From Rhea pennata (taxonomy: Eukaryota; Chordata; Aves; Rheiformes; Rheidae): 64,000 nucleotides of DNA. How positions within the stretch are numbered: the stretch's first letter is position 1; the number at the start of each line of letters is the position of its first letter. Below the pieces are notes generated by a model. It had not been told where the DNA came from and ran no database searches. It was given only the letters and a program-made list of their open reading frames with translations. The position numbers and the translations under genes were made by a program. The stretch covers positions 1,054,001 through 1,118,000 of the forward strand of contig NC_084676.1 of the NCBI RefSeq assembly GCF_028389875.1, written 5' to 3'. This document shows positions 1-12,895 of the stretch, piece by piece.

Positions 1-2929
1 AGGAAGAAACAGCAAGTGACGGGGCCAGTCCCATGAGCTTAGCATCTGCCAGAGAGGATCAGGTTCCAGGACAGAAGGCCGTCTGCGAGCTGGCATAAAG
101 ATGAGAGCAAGCCAAGAAGTCTTTGGAAGTCACCAGGCCAGGCTTAAAAAGAACAGAAAACTGTGGCTCTCATTTTGAGCTACTCATTAGCCACACGGAC
201 TCTGGCCTTTCAACTAGACTAATTACTGATTGTTGAAAAGATAATGCTTCCCACAGCTGCTAAACTTGCTGACATTGAGCCATGGATGTCTTCTATTCTG
301 GGAAGGGGGAGTGGAGTCTCCTAGAGTGAACTTATGGAGCTGGGCAAAGCCACACTGGAGCAGAGATAAAGTTAAAGGACTAAAGCTGCAGCTGTTTGGA
401 AATTGTTCAAAACGAGCCATGAGTTGGTGACTTGGCTATTCTGGGACAATCTAGGAGCCAGCACTGGGGAGAGCAAATTCACAGCCTGCTAGTACATAAA
501 AGGACTGCATCAAGCCTAAATGTGAACAGTGTCCAGTACAGAGGTGAAACAGATGCAGGTTTGTCTGGTGCTGGTCTAAGATCTCAAAGCATAGTCCTCG
601 GTCACTAATGAGGAATTTGCATTTCTAGCATGGGATCTACCTCCTGCACCTCACAGTTCTACAACTGAGGATAACCATATAACATCCGCCAAAGTCACAG
701 AGAGAAAGGTACTTCAGGGATAATTTTGGCTCTTGTGAGTGTCAACATTTATATAAGACAAAGGAATCCTGCCTTAAAGATACCCATTCCTTTCCAGTGA
801 CTGGAAAGGGATCCTGAACAACTAGCAGAGATGAAGACAGCTCCTGGCAGATGAGATGGAGACAGCTCTGAGTTAGATGAATGAATGAATCCCAGCAGCT
901 ATGATCGGAAGCCCACAGAGGCTGAAGAATCCAGGACTTGCTCTCTTCTAATTCCTATGGGGAGAACTGAGCAAACCAGGAAGTCTTGCAAACCTGCAGG
1001 AAGATTGCACATGAGCAGAAGACAACATCTGAGGTTCAAACACTGAATTGTCTATGGGTTTTCTTTGGTTAAGCACTTTAAAAACTGAACCTTGAATCTA
1101 AATTTTTCAAATGGCCTTTCCCTCCTCACTTTCTCATACCCAAAACTCCCTCCACCAAATAATTCTTTTCAGTTTGGACAAAAGTCTTAGATCTTCTAGA
1201 GATATGCAAGCTCAACTGTTGCTCTACAGGCTCTTAATCTCCACTTTTCTGGAGCTGTAGTGAATCCAGCAGAGGTTCCCCAAGTAGAAGATAAAATGTT
1301 GCAGTGGATGAAGATTCTGAATGCTCTGCATTTCCCAGATCTTGGGTGGGGGCACTAGGATTGGATGTTCTGATATGTCTAAAGGAAGGTTTATTTCCCC
1401 TCTCCAGTGCTCCTATTCCGATGTGGGACAGTGTGAGACCACTATCACACAAAACCAGTGCCACACATCCCCAGAGCTAGACAATTAGACTCTTTGCAAG
1501 CTTACTCCAAGGACAGCGGCCTTTTGAGGTCACCCACTGCATATGCTGGAAAGCATAGAAGATCTCATTAGGCAAATATTTATGATCAATATTGTGCACT
1601 CCCTGGCAATGAACAGCATCACCTGAAGCAAGAAGCTCACCATGGACAGCTGGAAAGTACACAGGTTGATGGAAGATCCTGGGTTCAGCCTGAGCTTCTG
1701 CTCACCTGGGTTTCAAACATCTACACTTATTCTAAATATTTCTTTCAGGATTCACCAAGAGATTAATTAGCTACTTGGAAATCCCAGACATTAATTATTG
1801 ATTATGCAAAAGATTTTGTTCTTCACAGTTGCTGAGCTTGTCAGTGTTGGCGTACTTGAGGACTGAGGCTTCCAGGATGGAGAGAGTCCCTGAGTATGTC
1901 TGGATGGGCCCTGGAGAGTGCATTTGTTACTCACTTTCCCTGGTGGGACAGAGTAGGGCAAGGAGCTGTAGCGTGGCTCAGAAAAGGGAGTCATGTGTTG
2001 AGTTGAGAGCCTGACTCAAGCAATCTACTCCACTTCCCAGGCACTGGGAGCCAAGCTGAAGGAGCAGCGTGACCTACTCAGTTACTGAAGGGTAGCAACA
2101 GAATCTGGGCGTACTCCTCCCAAAGATGTTTGAGCTGATCAATGAAGCTGCCTCCACAGTGTACAGAGCGGAGATAATTCACCCTTTCCCCATCACCTCC
2201 TTGGCCAGCCTCCTCCTTGCAGCAATATGGCCATTCCCCGGCAGTGTCGGGTTGTCTCCAGCAGCACAAAAGCCTTCAGAAATGTCGCACTGATACACAG
2301 GTGCCTGGAGAAAGGTGCAATTTTGCTTGGAAGTGGTTATGCTTCTTCTCACTGTAACTCCCCCTGGAAATATTGCACTGGCACAGAGTGAGCCAGGGGA
2401 GCCGTGGCGAGAGGTGAGATTCAGGGAGCCAAGGTGGCAGTGATAAACCTCCTGCAATGCCTGGCAATTAATCTTGTGAAGCGGTGAGTCAGAGTCACCC
2501 AGAGCTTCCTCCTATCACCTGGAACGAGGCTGCCATGATCTCTAGCTGAGGGGAGAAAATCTCAGTGTGGGGGACTTTCAAACGCCACGGGGCCTGGGGA
2601 GAGTTTAATTTTGCAGTATGGCAAATTCAGAGCCTTATCTACCAAGAAAGGTGCTGTTCCCCCCTCCAGATACCAGACTCCATCCTAATGATAAAGCTTC
2701 ATGTAAAGAGTTGTCAAAGGAAGGGAAACAGGGAGGACTGTGACTGTTTAAATGAAGACCCCAGAAAGGAGGGGGCTGATAATAACTCCTTCTAAGAAAA
2801 TATCCCCAGGTGTTTTTCTCTCATTCTCCCTGGAAATCTGCAATGTTTCCCAAAGTTCACCAACCTTTCCAGAGGAAAAGCCTCTTCCCATCTTGCCCTA
2901 GGCATGAATGCAGTTTGCAGTTTTAACAG
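1..2929. other. Gene-poor 3' flank of CXXC5, nothing recognised
   Basis: I see no exon with both splice signals and a plausible protein, no RNA gene and no clear transposon. Open frames are under 100 codons and share no recognisable motif. Composition is moderate with no CpG clustering. It lies downstream of CXXC5 and is best described as intergenic or as intron of an unseen neighbour. Confidence 0.5.
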
Positions 2930-3730
2930 CAGATGTCTCTCCTATTATGATTTATAAAAATGCTTAAAATAAATAATGCAAACATATTTACAGCAATGAA
3001 TTCCTGCTCCTGAGCGCATTTGTCACCCGGAGACTCCTGAGCAGCGGAGACTCGCGCCTGAGTGCCTCCTGCACAGCCTCCCCGCCGCCCCCGCAGCCGC
3101 CCTCTCCCCTCCCACTGGCACCGTGGTGGCTGCTGTGAGGAGCCCGAAGCGGGGCCGCCAAATCCCCCATCCTCCCCCAGGTCCGGGCTCAGGCCGGCGA
3201 TTTATTCCAAATGTTGTATAATCAACGTGTTAAATATTTAAAACGGTCATGCGGGAGAACTACCCCGGCGGTGCCTGATTTCACACATCCTGACAATTTC
3301 ACGGACCTCTGGGCTTACATTTCTTGGCGAATAATGAAAGGCTCTTCAAGCCTCGTTCCTAGAAGGGCAACTTTGGGTGGTTTGCCCTGGTGCAACTCCT
3401 TAAAACAAGATGCGACTTGTGTATCGCCTCTCCCACCTCCGAGCCCAGCCATGTCCAATTCTTTTAAGCATGACATTCACACGAGGCAGACGCAGCCATC
3501 GTGCCGCGGAGGTGACTCAAAGGCAGGACTGAGGGGGGAGAAGCGGGGAGCCGAGGAGGGAGGCTGGCCTGGGGACAGCTGCTGACGGTGCCCGTGCCGC
3601 TTGGCCCACTCCAAATGGAGCAACTTTGTTCCACCTAATGCAGGGCACCGTTTCCGCAGCCTGCTATTTCTGATGCACGCACACACACAAAAGAGCGAGG
3701 CATACCTGCCTGCGCGGCTGTGATGTGAGG
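2930..3730. promoter_or_regulatory. Candidate conserved non-coding / enhancer-like segment
   Basis: An AT-rich stretch with homeobox-like TTTATAAAAAT and AATAAATAATGCAAA motifs (2950-2990) passes into a CpG-containing core (3000-3200) and then into complex non-repetitive sequence to about 3.7 kb. Such a mixture is typical of vertebrate developmental enhancers, but the call rests on sequence texture alone. No convincing protein frame spans it. It could be ordinary intergenic DNA. Confidence 0.25.
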
Positions 3731-5310
3731 AGAAGTGGCCCAATTACAGCTTCGTACCTAGCCTTGCTGTTTCCATAGCTTCACAGTGCAGCGCTTCCGT
3801 CTCCTGAGGCCATCAGAGCAGGACCCGGCATCTTATCAGCGATCATCCTGGAATATAGCTCTCCTCTAGGCCATACCTGCAGACGGCCAATCTCACTAGC
3901 AACACAGGGTAATATCTTTTCCCACAAGAGCTGTACAATGATTTCTTCCTGCTGTAATTTGTGTTGCTTCCAAACCAACCTGCATAACCAGTATGGAGGA
4001 GGCAAAGCAAAAAGCAGAGCTGCTGCCCAGAGCTCCTTGGAGAAGTCCCTGAGGCTGGGGAGCTGGGGAAAGCTACTGTCTCAGTGCAAAGGACTCTTTA
4101 AGCAGCTCTTACAGCCTGTGCTCTGGCACTGCTTATAAAGCACAAGAGGAAACATCCAAAAGGACTTGAGTTTCCCTGGCCAAACACCATCTTGAATGGC
4201 TTCGGGGAGGGGAAACCGTCAGAACAGCCTGGAAAACTGGGCTGAAAGGACAGCAAGAGGGAGAGCAGGATATTCTCCCAGAGCAGCCAGATCCTGCACA
4301 CATTTTGGCCCATGTGAAAGCCGAACTATGCTCTGGCAAAATGGATGCAAAATTCAAATTGAAAAGCCTACATAAGAAAGCTACTGAGTCTTTGTGACCC
4401 ACAAGGGCTGGTGTCTTGCTAAGGATCGTCCTTGTTCCAGGCCACCTTGAGAGGAAAACAGGCTGTGCAAAGGTCTGGAGTGGCTCTGCTGTGATCCATG
4501 CCACTAGCAGCGCACAAGAATGATGGAAACATGTTATACATGTGACATGCAGTGATATCATGAACAGTGCACTCTAATACGTTCAGAAAAAGAGCAGCCT
4601 GCAACCTCACTTCCCTCAGTCAATCACAGCCAATTTTGCAAGTCAATAACACACTCTATCTCTGCTTCTGAGCTCCAAAACCAGATTCACAGGCAAACCA
4701 GACAGGGTGAACTTCCCAAAGCAAGTCAGTCATGCCCCTACACCAGCGCCTTCTCAGGCCAGGCCAGAGGACTCTTGCTGTATCACCAGGTATTCCCACC
4801 AAACATAGCCCAGCGGGATCATAGAGGCACACAAAATAAGAGTCGTTCAGCACTCTGCATCTTCTTAAGGATATTGTAGATAGAGCAGATCCTACCTTGG
4901 AACAGGATGGACTTTGCGACCTTCTCCAGTCCTCTGCTTCCCAACTCGGGCAGCCAGGCAGGAATTGCTTGCACAGTTCATCCACCAAAATCTTGCTTCA
5001 GAATGACCATAATTATTTGTGAATTTGGGTACCATTTGGAATGAAAAGGGACATTTGTTATCATGGAACAATCAAAATATTTCCTTTTGACTTTTATGTT
5101 TTTAATGGCACTTCTCAACTTTTCACTTGTAATTCATCTAGAAATTTAATTAATACTGGTAGTAGCTAAAACCATATGCCTCCTGTCCAAACAATGCTTT
5201 TTTGTTTCAGAAAGAATAACAAGAACAGTTCATTGTGAGCTGACCCAAAGTGATTTCTTTCCTCTGAGTTTTTTATTTAAAAGCCAAAACAAAACAAAAA
5301 CCTTACTTAC
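3731..5310. other. No recognisable gene
   Basis: Open frames of up to 142 codons occur (4133-4561 and 4656-4988, both minus) but their translations are rich in Ser, Cys and Leu, have no family motif, and are not bounded by coherent splice sites. The last 250 bases are AT-rich and would be the intron following the candidate exon at 5311-5591. Confidence 0.4.
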
Positions 5311-5591
5311 TCTCACATCCCAAGTATACTTTTGCCACACATCAACTGCTTGCTTGAAATTTTCTGTGCTTTCTGGCTGGTTCAGGCTGAATTTTTCTAT
5401 CCAATATTTAAACAAAAAAAAATGGGCGGTCATTTCTGAGAATGCAGCTTGCTCATTAAGCATGACCATTTCCTTTTGAAGATCTCCCACCACCTTGCCT
5501 GAAATCTGGCAGGCCATGGCTGTGCTAGGTTCAGACATGCTTGCTCCTTTCCCTGAGGAGCTGCACATATATTCAGTCAAATTATCAGCCT
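5311..5591 (-). CDS. Candidate internal coding exon of an unassigned gene
   Basis: On the minus strand a 281-nt block is bounded by a good acceptor (AACAATTTTCAG|AGGC, AG at 5592-5593) and a near-consensus donor (AGA|GTAAGT, intron starting at 5310). The whole block is open in one frame: two bases complete a codon from the preceding exon, then exactly 93 codons follow to a phase-0 end. The peptide looks protein-like, with mixed hydrophobic and charged residues. A Ser-rich start is followed by a probable helical part containing LQKEMVMLNEQAAF, FFLFKYWIEKF and FKQAVDVWQKYTW. I do not recognise the family, and it is not CXXC5 or part of PSD2 as I remember that protein. No partner exon was found nearby. 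Chance, or exaptation of a transposon, remains possible. Confidence 0.35.
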
Positions 5592-8454
5592 CTGAAAATT
5601 GTTGTTTGCAGATTTGTTTGCAGACTGCAGATGCCACAGAATGTATGCTCAGCCTCTGGAAAACCTGCTGCTAGGTCTCTCAAATGGAGAGCATGCAGAG
5701 AGTGTGTGATGGCTGACGGGCAAGCCAGGCCAGGCCAGCTGAATGTCCCACCAGCACTGTATCTGGGTCTGACAGCGGCCGACAACAGACACTTGGGGAA
5801 GGCACATAAATAGGACAAACATGTATGATACGTTCCCAACCCCAATGGCATGTGGCCCAAGGGCTTCCCAAAGCAAAGTTGGGGGTGTTGTGTTATGCCT
5901 TCTATTCTTTCTTGCTTTTTTTTCCCCTAATCTTTCTGTGCAAAGTTTTAAAGGTATATAGGCAGAAGAGTTAGGAGCCTAATGCAAACTCACTAGTGTC
6001 TAGCTTCATGTTTAGCCCCTGAAATATGTCTGCCAATTGGTCCTCTTGGCCTCCATTCCAGTGGCAAACTGAGGAAACAATGCCCCTTCCTAGCACATGG
6101 GTACTAGGGAGAAGACAGCTTCCCCCAGGATTTTCTTCCATGCTCAAAAAAATTAATTCCCTAGCAAAGCTCAAAGACTACATGGAGACTGAGGCAAGAG
6201 CTACCCACTGAAGGAAAGCAATAGCTGTGTCATGTTTGGAACAAATGAATCAGGACCAGGCGGAATAAACAGAACGTAGTCATCAAATTCAAGACAGTTC
6301 TGAGATCTGATGGTTACTGCATGGTCTAACTCTGAGTGCTTGCACCCTCACGCAGCTGTGTTTGCCACGAAACAGAAGGTCTGACATGCCAAAACATCTT
6401 CTCAGCTATATCTTCAAATGGTCCCCTGCTGGTGCCTGCCCAAGAAAGCCTGCAGACAGGCCTCAGAAGCTCTACATGCAGCTTGCCAGCCTTGTGCCTG
6501 CCCTTCGTGTTGGACTTGGAAGCCACGCCTCAGGGCAGGTCTCTGGCTCCATGCAGCTGCTCCCGGGCTCATAACCTTCTCAGGTTGGGCAGAGAAGCTG
6601 TGGCCACCCCTTTCTGGGCCAACATTATCCACATAGTCAAGACAGGACAGGCTGCGACCCTGTTACCCTCCACTGGCCTTAATGGGAGGCTCCCAGGCAC
6701 CAACTAGGACAGCTCACAGCTGGCTGAGGGCGTCAGGACAACTGGCAAACACCTCTGAGACAGTCGAAGCATCAGAGAGGAAGCAAGCTGGGTTTGTTTC
6801 CCTCTTTACCCTCCCCTTCTGGAGTTCTGCCATGTCCAAAGAGGGGAAAGATGCCAAAAAAATTCAACTGGGATATGAATATGATGTTCAGACTGCAGCA
6901 TCAGCTGTAACCTAGCCTGAACTCTCTAGCCACAAAGGTCCATCCTGCACTGCAGACAGCAGGGACAACCGCCAGCCCTCAGCTGCCAAACCTTCCTTCC
7001 AGCCTCAGCCCTCGGACACCAGCCCATCGGTGAGTCCATGTCAGCTGCTTCCCGACAGTCCTGCTGCCTGTCCTACCTTTCTCTCCTGCCTGCAAAGCAC
7101 TGGCCAGAGCAACTTCTCTCCTACCTGCACATACCTCCATTCCTGCAGGAGTGACGTGACCCTCAGAGCTGAGAATAGCACACGAGGGAATTGCCAAGGA
7201 TCCTTTCAGCTGCGTTGTGACACACTGAATGTTGCTGACAGAGAGGTTGTCCAAGCAGATGCCAAAGGAAAGGGAGTAGCCCATGAGTGGTTGTGTCTGG
7301 GAGAGGTCCAGGCCATTTGGTTTGGTTTGGTCCTGCGTTCATAATGAGAAGCACAGGGCGTTGCAGCCACACACGTCATGATGGAGAGCAGAGCCAGGGA
7401 CGCAGACATGAGAAATCATCTCAGTGGAGGGCAGGCGCTCTGCTTCAAGAACGCAGTGCTGCTTGGCATGTAGGTGCTCACTTCTCCCCCGTGTGAGGCA
7501 GTACCGGGAAGTCATGGGCTGGAGTCATGCAGGACATCTCAGCCCAGGGGACTGCAGTCCGGGGGTCCCCACCTGCCTCTGACATTTTTCTCTGGCTCTG
7601 AATGGGCCAGAAGTCACAGGTAAAGTTCAAAGCCTGGGCTCCCTTTGCCACCCTAGACTTAGTGCCCACTCCCAGCATATCAGATCCCAACGGAGTTGTC
7701 TTCTCAGATCTTCTACACTCAGCACATCAGGGCAGCAATTTGGGATGAGGCAGAGGAGACATCTGGCTCTTATCATCTTGGAGTAGGAATGAGTCCCCAG
7801 GTTGAATTACATCCATGTGCAGTGCTCATGTGTGAGCCAAGTCTGGCTCATAGGGGCTGGGAGGAGAGAGCCAGGCCTGCAAATTGCCCATGGCTGGAGG
7901 AAGGCTCAGCAGGGCTGTGGGCAGAGGGGGCTTTACCCAGGTCTGGTGCTGGTGCATGCCCGTTGCTGGACAGGGAGAGGAGACCAAGACGGACTTTGGT
8001 CTCCAACCTGGGAGATCCAGCAGCTTGTCTGAGCTGCAAGAGAAGCAGGGGAAAATAGAGAAAATTGGGTATGAAGAGAGGCTATTGTAGATCTGCTCCA
8101 ACCCAGGCTCTGGCAGCACTAGGATCTTTGTTGAGAATTGACTTTCCCAAGTTTAGGAGGCTGAGAGATGTGTAGAATAAATCGTTTGTGACACTGACTC
8201 CTACACTTCTAGATTCGCATGGGATTTAGCCACCTGACTCCCAGTTAAGTCAACACCAGTTATTAAGGTCAGTAGAAGTCGAGTGGCTAAATCCCATCTT
8301 GGGACTTGGACAATGCAGAGGTATCAATGCTCTGAGGCAGTGCCACTAGTCCCAAAGCTGCCCCATGCCACCCAAGCACCTTTTTGCTCCATTCGGAGCA
8401 GGTCTGTGAGCTGCTTGTGTTTCAGATTCAAAATGATGTAATTAAATGATGCAG
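5592..8454. other. No recognisable gene
   Basis: Several overlapping frames of 60-123 codons occur on both strands around 6.3-8.1 kb, which is a sign of GC-rich non-coding sequence and not of one gene. No domain, RNA gene or transposon end was recognised. Confidence 0.45.
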
Positions 8455-8490
8455 TCTATTGAGCTCCTTCAATCTATTGAGCTCCTTCTT
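8455..8490. repeat. 18-bp tandem duplication
   Basis: Two adjacent copies of TCTATTGAGCTCCTTC plus two varying bases lie at 8455-8472 and 8473-8490, immediately before the GGAGA microsatellite. This is probably a replication-slippage product. Confidence 0.85.
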
Positions 8491-8520
8491 GGGATTATTC
8501 TGTTAAAGGGAAAAGGGAAA

Positions 8521-8640
8521 GGAGAGGAGAGGAGAGGAGAGGAGAGGAGAGGAGAGGAGAGGAGAGGAGAGGAGAGGAGAGGAGAGGAGAGGAGAGGAGA
8601 GGAGAGGAGAGGAGAGGAGAGGAGAGGAGAGGAGAGGGGA
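8521..8640 (+). repeat. (GGAGA)n pentanucleotide microsatellite
   Basis: There are twenty-three perfect GGAGA copies at 8521-8635, then one GGGGA variant at 8636-8640, with purine-only sequence on both sides (about 8508-8647). One strand is pure purine and the other pure pyrimidine. Such tracts can form triplex (H-DNA) and are length-polymorphic. The open frames across it on both strands (EERRG and LLSSP repeats) are artefacts of the repeat. Confidence 0.97.
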
Positions 8641-8647
8641 GGGAAGA

Positions 8648-11600
8648 TATTGCTCTGATTCAGGAACAGTCTGGTCTGTTTTACTGTTGTTTCTGTGTGG
8701 TTTCACTTCTTTCTTTCCCCCTCGTACTATCTGAGCTTTCAAAAGCACCAAGGAGATGTCTTGATTAACCACAGTGTTTTTTGGCAGTTTTATTTCGTTA
8801 CAAACTCTCTTCCACCTAATCCTTCCCAGTTATTGTTGTTATTTTTATTATGATTTTTTTTACAGACCCCCTGTTTCCAGTTGTACTTAACCTGGCCATG
8901 TCCCTTTAAATACCACAGCCTGTGCAGAATAGGGGATCAGTCCTTTGACAGGAGCTAAAGTCCTGTTTGATCTGGATTAGATGCTGATTTTGCTTACCAG
9001 ACTAAAGACCAAGGGGGGACCGTGCAGTGCCCGTGTTTGCACAAACCTGCCTGGTTACATTCCTCCTCTTCCCTGTGTCCAGCCAAAGGGGTGAGCACAG
9101 TGCTGTGCACACAGCTTGAAATCAAAGGGGAAAAGGCCACTTTATCTGGAAACATAAGAAAACAGCAGTGGGAGGATGGAGTCTGCAGCTAGATGCTGTG
9201 TTGAAGAGCTGGTTCAGGTGGCAGACCATTCCAAGATAGAGAGTGCAGGCAGGTCACTACCCATTAGCTGAGACTTGCTAACATGCCTACATGCATCTCA
9301 GCTCTTGGCAGACACTGCATGGCTTCACCCAGGAGGCTCCAGCTAAGTCTTGCTGCTGTTTCCTTGCAGGTTGGAGTTAAATTGTGTTATGTCAGTATTC
9401 ACCTCTGGTCTTTCCTTGGTTTCTCTAACTGTCTCTTGAAGGGACAGTGCAGAGTATGGTGGCATCGAGGACTCCACCTTGCCCCATTCCCCAGCAAGTC
9501 ACATTTTCTACAGCAAATCTTGTCCTCCCTGTGTCTCCCTTCCATCCCCAGCTTCTCCCTCTTCCCCTACTTTTTTGTCTGTTCCCTCTGCCCAAAGGGC
9601 AAGTTTTCCTCTTTGGTGTTCTCCCTTCTCCAGACTCTACCATGCAATCCCTCATCCTCTCATACCTGTGCTCTTCACTGTCCCCCATTCCTTGGCTCAG
9701 GCTCAGTCCTGCTCTTGAGTCCACCAGGAGCAGCAACACCTCCTCCATGGCCCTATAGCTTGGCCTCCCAAACAAGTGCTGGTGTCTTTTCTCCCACAAC
9801 TGTTTCCTCTGCAAGGGACCACAACTGAACCAGGGCCAAGAGAGATTGCAGGGGCTACCAGCGAGCTCAAGTGCTTATTGGAGGACTGGAAAGTAGCCAC
9901 ATGCAGCACCCCCATTACACACATACTTATCCTCCAAGCAAAGACAATTCAAACCTCCCCTTGCAGGTGTCAAATGGTAATTTATCCGGACTTACCACAA
10001 TAGGCAACAAATCATCTTGCCCATGGATGCCCTCTAGACCATGTAGAGCAGGTGGTGGCCATGGCTCAGTGCCAGAGTCCTTGTCCCACTCAGCCTGGCT
10101 CCTGCACCTATGGCCTCACTGCATGTAGGAGTAGCAGCAAGCATGTGGTGTGGTCCCTGCCATAGCCCAGCCTCACCTCACACTCTCCAGATTAAAAAGA
10201 CCTGGTGCATCTGTGATCTGACTGCACTCTCTGGATTGACATGGGGGGCTGAGCTGTCTCAATCCCTTGGTTTCTCTAATCCCAGTATTCCCCTCCATCG
10301 CCACCACCACTATGTCCAGTTGCTTCCTTCCTCTGCCCCAACAACCATGAGGACCAAATCTTCCCTCCTAGGCAGGGCCAGACTTACAGGGTTGTCCAGA
10401 AGGCATTAGCACAAGGGTTGCTTCATGGCAGTTGTGCCCTATGGACGTCACCAAGCATCAGTGCAAAGCAGAATCATCTCCTGAAGCAAACCAAGCCTTG
10501 GCCTGGCAACAGGGCAAAAGAGTGTCTCTTGCTTACGCAGGCTGACGTGTGAGTCAGATTGGGTGCAGAGCATGGCCGCCCACCCTTCTCCGGGAAGCAT
10601 CTGCCACCGGGGACAGTGCCCAGGTCGCCTGGCGGCAGGAGGAGCTGTCAGCGCACATTAGTGCACTATGCTTGCAGGGACGTGCCACCGCGGCTTGCTT
10701 CCTGCACGCTTCAGTCGCCTCGGCACGCCACGCCGGCAAACGGCTGCTGGTAACAGCCGTGTGTTGACCTGAATACTCTTCTCTGGAGCTGTGGACGTGG
10801 AGGGGGCAGAGTGTGTGCACTGCTTGCACATGTGCATCTTGGGAGGTACGTGAGGTGGCTGTGGGCCTGGGATGGTCCCAGGCAGGGTGGAGAGGGTACC
10901 AGGCATGTCCGGCTAAGGGCTGCTGTGGTGTCAGTTAACTGGTTACCATGGTTAGCCTTACACCATTGGGGCTAGCATGGCTTTTCAGTACCCCTGAACA
11001 TGCAAATTATCACTCAAACACAGTTCAAAAATAGATAGCACCTAGTATAATAAAATATGCAAACTCTTTGTCTGAGCTGGGCTGGGGAAACATGATTTCC
11101 AGGGAATTATGCAGCAATTAGTATTTCTGTGAAACTTCTGGTTCCCAGCTTTTTAAGGGAGACTTGTGCCTGCAATGGCATGGTGGAAGGATGTCAAAGG
11201 AAACATGTCATCACTGTCATGTGAGTGGGAGCATCTGGAAGATTGCAGCAGTGAGTGGATCACAGTTGAGAGCTTCTGAGCTGAGCTCTCCTGCTCACTC
11301 TCAGGGGTTCAGCACTGTCCAGATTTGCAGGAGAGGAAGGAGGAAGATGCAGGACATGAGTCCTTTGTGGGCTCTGATCTCCTGACAAGTCTGTTCCCTC
11401 CATTGGGAAACTGAATCCACTGGAGGTGAGGAGGCGCATGACCATGCCACTGCTGGAAATAGCACAACCTACAGCAGATGGGGCTTTAAAAAGAACAGAA
11501 CCAGTGAGTGAGGGGAAAAAATGAAGAAATTAATGTCTGTAAAGGTCAAGGAGGATGTATTCCTTGAAGCCCTGATCCTTGGCTCCCACCAATCAGCTTG

Positions 11601-12619
11601 GAGGAAGTGGGGCTCAGATGATTTCCAGTGCTGCCTTACTTGGCCTAAAGGACTAGAAGAGCAATGGCTACCTGTATTGCCCAGCTGCTCAGAACTCATG
11701 TCCCTGAAGATAACATAAAATGGCTCAGCAATGGGAAGGGCAGTGAGAGGAGGCAGAAATCCAGGGTCAGCCAGGGCTCTGCCAAGGTAAAACGGGCACA
11801 TCCGGAAAGAAAGGGGGAGATGATCTTACTCTCTTGTTCCTGTGCAAGAGAAACCCTGACCATAGAAGGTGGTCTTGTGAAATATTCTGGACACCATCCC
11901 TCTTTGGCAAGGAAGAGGAGAACAGGAAAGGCCAGAAAGTAGGTGGCACTAACTGGCACATCTGGGAAAAGAGACTAAATACTTTGGAACGTTTCATCTA
12001 TGCTTGTCCTGTTCCTGCGCCTTTCCTAGGTTTAGTATAGCCTCTTTTAACTCTTGCTGGCTCCTAGGTTTGCCTGTTGCCAGTCAATGAGATACAAACC
12101 AGCATCTCCTCTGGCCTCAGCAGGCCTGCTAGGTTTGCTTAGCCTTGGGGAGAGGGCTAAAGGCTTGCAAAGTGTCCCACCAGGCCACTCACAGGAGGAG
12201 CAAGCCAAAAGATCTCAAACACAAGACAGGAGACAGAAAGGCACCTTTCCGACTTTACAAGGCCTCAACATCCAGCCCTAGAGCAGAAGAACAAGAGGGC
12301 TGTGGGGCAGGCTGGAGGGAAGCAACAGGACAGCAGGATCTTGTCTCCCTGTTGCCCATGATACCACCTGGCTGGCATCATGAGTACTACATCCACTCAC
12401 AATGTGTCAGGGGAGGGGGGAGAGGGGTGTACATGCACCCCCCCCCACCCCCCCAGGACAGAGGACTCATAATGGCTATCGGTGCTAGCACCCAGGCAAG
12501 GGGAAGCAGCCCCTGCTGGTTCCAGGCTGCAAACCCATTGGCCTGGGCTGGTATTTTGTTGCCTCTCCTAAGCCTCTGCTCAGCTGCTGTTGTTCACAAG
12601 TCGTCATCCAAAGGCTGAA
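8648..12619. other. No recognisable gene
   Basis: Mostly unique sequence. The longest frame, 181 codons at 9283-9828 (+), is a low-complexity Ser/Pro/Leu/Cys translation of a pyrimidine-rich strand and overlaps frames in two other phases. A C-rich run lies at about 12437-12455. No exon with splice sites, RNA gene or transposon was identified. Confidence 0.45.
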
Positions 12620-12895
12620 TGTTAATGCTGGGACTGCAGCCACACCAGTCACTCCTTCCTCTTCTCCTCTTCCTGCAATGCAAAGGCCTCAGTACTTTTT
12701 TCCCTCTGATAACATAGCGTCTCGTATTTAGTAGCCTCCTTCCGCTGTCACAGGCCGACCTATTTCTCACAAATCCTGACTGCACTGGCCTTAAAACATC
12801 CTGACGCAGTGCTGAAACCGGTCTTGGCACAGCAACAAGTCTCCGATTAAGCAGGAGCCACAGCGGACTGGTGTGAACTTTGCAGCGAGCAAACA
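12620..12895. promoter_or_regulatory. Candidate conserved non-coding segment
   Basis: A roughly 270-bp island of balanced, non-repetitive sequence stands out from the pyrimidine-rich flanks. It includes GATAACATAGCG, CCGATTAAGC and AAACATTGCC-type motifs and scattered CpGs. It looks enhancer-like, but only by texture. Confidence 0.2.

Noticed and set aside
8446..8772. EERRG- and LLSSP-repeat proteins
   Set aside because: They are direct translations of the GGAGA microsatellite and its complement.
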